A program made the translations under genes and the position numbers. Positions 4,683 to 9,310 of a DNA stretch of 9,310 bases are shown here, piece after piece; position 1 is the stretch's first letter; the number at the start of each line of letters is the position of its first letter. Origin of the DNA: Thioalkalivibrio sp. (lineage in GTDB: Bacteria > Pseudomonadota > Gammaproteobacteria > Ectothiorhodospirales > Ectothiorhodospiraceae); NCBI GenBank assembly GCA_003550945.1, contig PULL01000016.1, positions 1 through 9,310 of the forward strand. Direction: 5' to 3'. The notes under the pieces are model-generated. The model saw only the letters and a list, made by a program, of their open reading frames with translations, was not told the DNA's origin and made no database searches.

Positions 4683-7336
4683 GCGCGGCGATCCCGGTCC
4701 CGACTGGACCGGAGGTCCCCGTCGGACCGTCTCTGGATCCGCTGCGCGCATCGCCCCGCGACACCTCCCTGTTCCGCGAATACCGGCGGTCCATCGTTGA
4801 TGAACTCGGCCGCGAATTCCACGCGGGGGCCGACATCGATGCCCTGATCCACGGTCACGCGGCCAAGGTGGACACGCTGCTGGGCCTGATCTGGGACCAG
4901 CACGGGCTCGCCGGCGACGATGCCTTGTGCCTGGTGGCGGTGGGTGGCTACGGACGCGGCGAGCTGCACCCGTCTTCGGACATCGACATCCTGATCCTGG
5001 CCGAACCCGAAGAGGAAACCGCGCACGCCGATACGATCAGCGAGTTCATCACCTTCCTCTGGGACATCGGCCTGGAGGTCGGGCACAGCGTCCGGAGCAT
5101 CGCGGACTGCCAGCGCGAAGCCAGGAAGGACATCACCGTGGCCACCACGCTGTTCGAGGCCCGCCGGCTGGCCGGCCCGGACCCGATGTTCACCCGGTTC
5201 CGGGAAGCGATGCAGGTCGACCGCCTCTGGGATTCGCGGGCGTTCTACACCGCGAAGCTGGCCGAGCAGCAGACACGCCACCAGCGCTTCGGCGAGACCG
5301 CCTACCGGCTGGAACCCAATGTGAAGGAAGGCCCAGGCGGACTGCGCGACATCCAGATGATCGGCTGGGTGAGCAAGCGCCACTTCTCGGCCGAGCGGTT
5401 GCACGAACTGGTGGACCACGGATTCCTGCGCGAAGGGGAATACCGCGACCTGATCGAGGGCCAGCGCTTCCTGTGGAAGGTGCGCTTCGCGCTGCACATG
5501 CTCACCGGGCGCCGCGAAGACCGGCTGCTGTTTGACCTGCAGCGCGCGCTGGCGAACACCTTCGGCTTCACCGACCAGCACCAGAATCTGGGCGTCGAGC
5601 AGTTCATGCAGCGCTATTTCCGCACCATCTGCGAGCTGCAGCGGCTGAACGAACTGCTATTGCAGCATTTCAACGAGGCCATCCTCGAAGATCCCGCCTC
5701 CTTGCAACAGGCGGACCGCATCCACCAGCGCTTCCAGGTGCGCGGCGGATACCTTGAGCTGGTGCACGACCAGGTCTTCATCATTTATCCGCCCGCGCTG
5801 CTCGAGGCATTCCACCTGATCCAGACCCACCCGGAAATACAGGGCATCCGGGCCTCGACCATCCGCCTGATCCGCGCCCACCGGCACCTGATCGACGGAC
5901 AGTTCCGGCGCAACCCGGTCTGCCGGGAGCTGTTCATGAAGATCCTGCGGGCACCGCAGGGGATCACCACCGAGCTGCGGCGCATGAACCGCTACGGCGT
6001 GCTCGGCGCCTACATCCCGGCGTTCGGGCGAATCATCGGCCGCATGCAGTACGACCTGTTCCACGCCTTTACGGTCGACGAGCACACCCTGAACGTCGTG
6101 CGCAACGCGCGCAGGCTCTTCATCCCGGAGTTCCAGCACGAACTTCCGCTGGCGAGCGAAATCGCCTCCCGCATCCAGCGGCCCGAGCGTCTGATTCTCG
6201 CGGCGCTGTTCCACGACATTGCGAAGGGCCGCGGGGGCGACCATTCGGAGCTGGGCGCACTGGATGCATTGCACTTCTGCCAGCACCACGGCTTGAGCGA
6301 CGAAGACTCGGCACTGGTGAGCTGGCTGGTGCGGTCGCACCTGCTGATGTCGCTGACCGCGCAGCGCCGCGACATTTCCGACCCCGAGGTGGTCCTGAGC
6401 TTCGCTCGCGAAGTCCGGACACAGGAACGGCTCGACCTGCTCTATCTGCTGACCACAGCGGACATCCGTGGCACCAACCCGGAACTCTGGAACAACTGGA
6501 AGGATTCGCTGCTGCAGACGCTCTACCACGCGACGGTCGCGGTACTGGAGCGGGGGCTGGATGCCCCGCCGGACATCGACGAGCAGATCGGGCAGACCTG
6601 CAGCGAGGCCATGCAGCTGCTGGCCCGGCGCGGGCTGGACGAGGAAGCGGTCGAGGCGATCTGGGACGAATTCGAGGTCGAGTATTTCGTGCGGCATTCG
6701 GCCGACGAGGTCGCGTGGCACACGCGCGCGATCGCGGGCATCAAGGATTCCGACCTGCCGCTGGTGCTGGTGCGTCACGAAACGCCGCGCGGCACCACCG
6801 AGATCTTCGTCTACGCCGAGGACTGCCCGAAGCTCTTCGCCCGGATCACGACCACGCTCACCCAACTGGGCCTGGACATCGTCGATGCGCGCATCATCAC
6901 CACGCACTGTGGCCACACGCTGGACACCTTCATGGTCCTGGAGAGCATGGGGCACGCAGTGGAGCCCGGGTTCCGGGTGGACGAAATCCGCTCGGTGCTG
7001 CGGGAGCGGCTGCTCGAGCCGCGGTTCAACCAGCAACCCGTGTCACGCAACCTGCCGCGGCGCCTGAAGCACTTCGACGTGGCCACCCAGGTGGCGTTCG
7101 GTCCCGGGGCGCCTGGATCCAGCACCCGGATGAGCGTGCGTGCACTGGACCGTCCCGGGTTGCTGTCAACCATCGGCTGCGTATTCGCGGACCATGGAAT
7201 CAACGTGCGCACCGCCCGTATCAGCACCGCGGGAGAACAGGCGGAGGACCAGTTCCTGCTGTTCAACGCCGATGGCAAGGCGCTGACGCCGGAGCAGCAG
7301 GAGCAGCTGCGGGAGCGCCTGGTGGAGGAGATATGA
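4679..7336 (+). CDS. glnD: Bifunctional PII uridylyltransferase / uridylyl-removing enzyme
   Basis: GlnD senses glutamine. At low glutamine it uridylylates PII proteins (GlnB/GlnK), and at high glutamine it removes the UMP, thereby steering glutamine synthetase and NtrB/NtrC. The 885 residues compare with 890 in E. coli. Domains in order: a nucleotidyltransferase with GGYGRGELHPSSDID at 89-103 (metal-binding D101 and D103); a GlnD-type UTase-linker region; an HD hydrolase domain with H512-D513 in LFHDIAKGRGGDHSE; and two C-terminal glutamine-sensing ACT domains near 706-780 and 816-885. All key catalytic residues are kept, so both activities are expected. The start overlaps the map stop. No clear Shine-Dalgarno is seen, so translation is probably coupled to map, and a 7-bp hairpin lies just inside the coding region (4694-4712). 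The PII partner gene is not in the window. Confidence 0.98.
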   Translation: MSAAIPVPTGPEVPVGPSLDPLRASPRDTSLFREYRRSIVDELGREFHAGADIDALIHGHAAKVDTLLGLIWDQHGLAGDDALCLVAVGGYGRGELHPSSDIDILILAEPEEETAHADTISEFITFLWDIGLEVGHSVRSIADCQREARKDITVATTLFEARRLAGPDPMFTRFREAMQVDRLWDSRAFYTAKLAEQQTRHQRFGETAYRLEPNVKEGPGGLRDIQMIGWVSKRHFSAERLHELVDHGFLREGEYRDLIEGQRFLWKVRFALHMLTGRREDRLLFDLQRALANTFGFTDQHQNLGVEQFMQRYFRTICELQRLNELLLQHFNEAILEDPASLQQADRIHQRFQVRGGYLELVHDQVFIIYPPALLEAFHLIQTHPEIQGIRASTIRLIRAHRHLIDGQFRRNPVCRELFMKILRAPQGITTELRRMNRYGVLGAYIPAFGRIIGRMQYDLFHAFTVDEHTLNVVRNARRLFIPEFQHELPLASEIASRIQRPERLILAALFHDIAKGRGGDHSELGALDALHFCQHHGLSDEDSALVSWLVRSHLLMSLTAQRRDISDPEVVLSFAREVRTQERLDLLYLLTTADIRGTNPELWNNWKDSLLQTLYHATVAVLERGLDAPPDIDEQIGQTCSEAMQLLARRGLDEEAVEAIWDEFEVEYFVRHSADEVAWHTRAIAGIKDSDLPLVLVRHETPRGTTEIFVYAEDCPKLFARITTTLTQLGLDIVDARIITTHCGHTLDTFMVLESMGHAVEPGFRVDEIRSVLRERLLEPRFNQQPVSRNLPRRLKHFDVATQVAFGPGAPGSSTRMSVRALDRPGLLSTIGCVFADHGINVRTARISTAGEQAEDQFLLFNADGKALTPEQQEQLRERLVEEI
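4694..4712 (+). other. Hairpin just inside the glnD coding start
   Basis: CCGGTCC (4694-4700), a 5-nt loop and GGACCGG (4706-4712) form a perfect 7-bp stem that starts 15 nt after the first base of the glnD ATG. A competing 5-bp stem, GGACC/GGTCC, uses 4706-4718. It encodes an ordinary proline/glycine-rich N-terminal stretch, so it may be only a by-product of composition. Confidence 0.3.
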
Positions 7337-7362
7337 TCCTGCGTTGCGCCTGAACCAGGATC
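7335..7362 (+). promoter_or_regulatory. Inverted repeat across the glnD stop and the glnD-hrpB gap
   Basis: GATCCTG (7335-7341) and CAGGATC (7356-7362) form a perfect 7-bp stem with a 14-nt loop. The 5' arm includes the last two bases of the glnD TGA. The 3' arm holds AGGA (7357-7360), the only Shine-Dalgarno-like sequence before hrpB. No T-run follows, so it is not an intrinsic terminator. A role in restraining hrpB translation is inference. Confidence 0.4.
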
Positions 7363-7374
7363 TGCCCCGCAGCC

Positions 7375-9310
7375 TTGCCGACCCCCCTGCCCGTCGAATC
7401 CAGCCTGCCCGCACTGCTCGCGGCGCTGGCGGCCGGAGGCATGGCGCTGCTGCAGGCCCCTCCGGGTGCCGGCAAGACCACGCGGGTGCCACTGGCCCTG
7501 CTCGACGCAGCCTGGGCGCCGGGCCGAATCCTGCTGCTCGAGCCCCGTCGCATCGCCGCCCGTGCAGCCGCACGACGCCTGGCGGAACAGCTCGGCGAAC
7601 CCCTCGGGCACACCGTGGGCATCACCACGCGTACCGAGCGGATCGGAGGTGCCGACCTGCGGATCGAGGTCATCACCGAAGGGATCCTGACGCGGCGCCT
7701 CCAGCGCGACCCGGCACTGGAGGACGTCGGGGTCGTGATCTTCGACGAATTCCACGAGCGCAGCCTGCAGGCCGACCTCGGCTTGGCACTCTGCCTGCAG
7801 ACCCGGGAACTGCTGCGCCCGGACCTGCGCCTCCTGGTGATGTCGGCCACCCTGGACGCCGAACGCATTGCCGTCTGGCTGCACCCGGCCCCGGTGATCC
7901 GCAGCGAGGGCCGCAGTCACCCTGTGCGCCTGAGCTATGCCGCGCGCAAGCCGGAGGCCCGCGACGTGGTCCCGGCAGCCCTGCATGCGGTCGACCTCGC
8001 GCTCCGGACGGAACCGGGCAGCCTGCTGGTGTTTCTGCCCGGCCGCAGGGAAATCGAGCAGACTGCGATGGCACTTCGCGAGCGCGTGGATTCGTCGATC
8101 CTGGTCGCGCCACTCTACGGCCAGCTAACACCCGAACAGCAGGATGCGGCGATACGACCGGCACCCGAAGGCCGCCGCAAGATCGTGCTGGCCACGGACA
8201 TCGCGGAAACCAGTCTCACCATCGAGGGCGTGTCCGTGGTGGTCGACGGCGGGTTTGCCCGTCGGCCGCGCTTCGATCCGCGCACCGGCCTGACCCGTCT
8301 GGAAACCGTCCGCATCAGCCGCGCAAACGCGGAGCAGCGCGCCGGACGCGCGGGCCGCACCGGCCCCGGGCGCTGTTTCCGCCTCTGGTCGGAAGACGAG
8401 CAGCAGCGCCTCGCGGCCCACTCGGCGCCTGAGATCCTCGAAGCCGACCTGGCGCCGCTCGCACTGAGTCTCGCCTGTTGGGGCGCTTCGGCCTCGGAAC
8501 TGCAGTGGCTCGATGCTCCGCCGGCGGGAGCCCTGGCGCAGGCGCAGGACCTGCTGCGCGATCTCGGCGCGCTGGATGCCGACGGGCGGGCCACGGCGCA
8601 TGGCCGCGCGCTGGATGCGCTCGGCACCCACCCGCGGCTCGGTCACATGCTGCTGAACGCCGCCGAGCGCGGACTGGGGCGCACCGCGGCCCTGCTCGCC
8701 GCGCTGCTGGAGGACAGAGACCCGCTGGACCGCGAACTTGCTGGTGCTGATCTTCGATCGCGCCTGCGGGCGCTGATCGGCCACGACCCGGGCCCGGTCC
8801 ACCCTGCACTGCGCCGCAGACTGCTGCAGCAGGCAGGCCGGTGGACCAGCCAGCTCGGTGTCCATCGACACGAGACGGTGGACCCGGAAGCCGCCGGGCT
8901 GCTGCTCGCGTTCGCCTACCCCGACCGCATCGGCCTGCGGCGCGCGGGGGCAGAAGGGCGGTTTTTGCTTTCGGGCGGCCGCGGCGCCTGGTTCCGGCGT
9001 GACGACGATCTGGCGGCCGCTCCGTGCATCGTGGCCGCGGTGCTCGATGCGGGGCAGCGCGAGGCCAGGATTCACCTGGCGGCGCCGCTGGAGGCCGGCT
9101 GCCTGACCCGCGATCTGACTCACCTGATCCGGACCGTGGAGCGTGTGGAGTGGGACGCCGAAAATGGAGCCGTTAGCGCAAGCCACGAGACACGACTCGG
9201 TGCGCTGCTGCTCGAGAGCCGGCCACTGCCGCGCGTCGATCCGGCTGCTGTCGCCCGTTTGCTGCTGGCGGCGATCGAGCGCAGGGGACTGGACTGCCTC
9301 CGGTGGACCC
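7375..9310 (+). CDS. hrpB: ATP-dependent helicase HrpB (DEAH/RHA family), C-terminus cut by window edge
   Basis: HrpB is a bacterial superfamily-2 helicase related to RNA helicases of the DEAH/RHA group; its cellular substrate is not well defined. The window shows 645 codons of about 810-850. Motifs in order: Walker A APPGAGKTT at 28-36 (K34); EPRRIAARAAARRLAE; ITEGILTRRLQRDP; Walker B DEFHERS at 124-130, where DEFH rather than DEAH is normal for HrpB; SAT at 157-159; LATDIAETSLTIEGV; and the arginine-finger motif VI QRAGRAGRTG at 321-330. The helicase-associated (HA2) region and the start of the HrpB-specific C-terminal domain follow. The frame has a TGA at 7351, so the start must be downstream. 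TTG at 7375 gives MPTPLPVESSLPALLAAL, which resembles the E. coli N-terminus (LPVAAVLPELLTAL). The first ATG (7441) would lose this segment. It follows glnD by 38 nt and is probably co-transcribed with it. Confidence 0.95.
   Translation, partial: MPTPLPVESSLPALLAALAAGGMALLQAPPGAGKTTRVPLALLDAAWAPGRILLLEPRRIAARAAARRLAEQLGEPLGHTVGITTRTERIGGADLRIEVITEGILTRRLQRDPALEDVGVVIFDEFHERSLQADLGLALCLQTRELLRPDLRLLVMSATLDAERIAVWLHPAPVIRSEGRSHPVRLSYAARKPEARDVVPAALHAVDLALRTEPGSLLVFLPGRREIEQTAMALRERVDSSILVAPLYGQLTPEQQDAAIRPAPEGRRKIVLATDIAETSLTIEGVSVVVDGGFARRPRFDPRTGLTRLETVRISRANAEQRAGRAGRTGPGRCFRLWSEDEQQRLAAHSAPEILEADLAPLALSLACWGASASELQWLDAPPAGALAQAQDLLRDLGALDADGRATAHGRALDALGTHPRLGHMLLNAAERGLGRTAALLAALLEDRDPLDRELAGADLRSRLRALIGHDPGPVHPALRRRLLQQAGRWTSQLGVHRHETVDPEAAGLLLAFAYPDRIGLRRAGAEGRFLLSGGRGAWFRRDDDLAAAPCIVAAVLDAGQREARIHLAAPLEAGCLTRDLTHLIRTVERVEWDAENGAVSASHETRLGALLLESRPLPRVDPAAVARLLLAAIERRGLDCLRWT

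Noticed and set aside
5657..7036. Long minus-strand open frame (459 codons) opposite glnD, and a similar one of about 350 codons opposite hrpB (8125-9186)
   Set aside because: They lie fully antisense to strongly conserved glnD and hrpB coding sequence, show no recognisable family motifs, and long spurious antisense frames are expected at this GC content.
7744..7755. DEFH instead of DEAH in the helicase Walker B motif
   Set aside because: This variant is, to my knowledge, usual for HrpB proteins, and all other helicase motifs are intact, so it is not a defect.
1..9310. Hidden defence, mobile, CRISPR or biosynthetic system
   Set aside because: Every sizeable stretch is explained by eight conserved housekeeping genes. 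There are no repeat arrays, transposase motifs, tRNA/attachment sites or compositional breaks that I can see.

Overview
This window is a core housekeeping locus of a GC-rich proteobacterium, most probably a gammaproteobacterium. The evidence is the divergent pair of rpsB-tsf-pyrH-frr-uppS on one strand and map-glnD on the other. This is the classical gammaproteobacterial order, and the proteins align by eye with their E. coli counterparts almost to the residue number (for example R132 in RRF, TDFV at 79-82 in EF-Ts, the HD pair at 512-513 in GlnD). High-GC Chromatiales/Ectothiorhodospiraceae-type bacteria would fit, but I cannot assign a genus from the sequence alone.

Minus strand, read from about 3816 down to 1: a promoter with an extended -10 and a GC-rich discriminator, a roughly 124-nt leader, then rpsB (ribosomal protein S2), tsf (EF-Ts), pyrH (UMP kinase), frr (ribosome recycling factor) and uppS (undecaprenyl diphosphate synthase, cut by the left edge). 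Together these serve ribosome assembly, elongation, recycling, pyrimidine nucleotide supply and the lipid carrier for the cell wall. pyrH and frr overlap by 4 nt. The rpsB-tsf and tsf-pyrH gaps each carry a GC-rich inverted repeat without a T-tract. The frr-uppS junction carries a 7-bp hairpin that buries a GGAGGU.

Plus strand, from about 3839 to the right edge: map (methionine aminopeptidase), glnD (PII uridylyltransferase/uridylyl-removing enzyme, overlapping map by 4 nt) and hrpB (DEAH/RHA-family helicase, cut by the right edge, probably starting at TTG). The only non-coding stretch of any size is the 204-bp rpsB/map divergent region (3693-3896). It holds two promoters whose -10 elements overlap on opposite strands, and the rpsB leader.

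I found no mobile element, CRISPR array, tRNA or rRNA, toxin-antitoxin pair, defence gene or unexplained gene cluster. All eight genes are well-known families. What deserves a second look is small-scale: control structures at the gene junctions and the unusual start region of hrpB. I do not claim a new biological system here.
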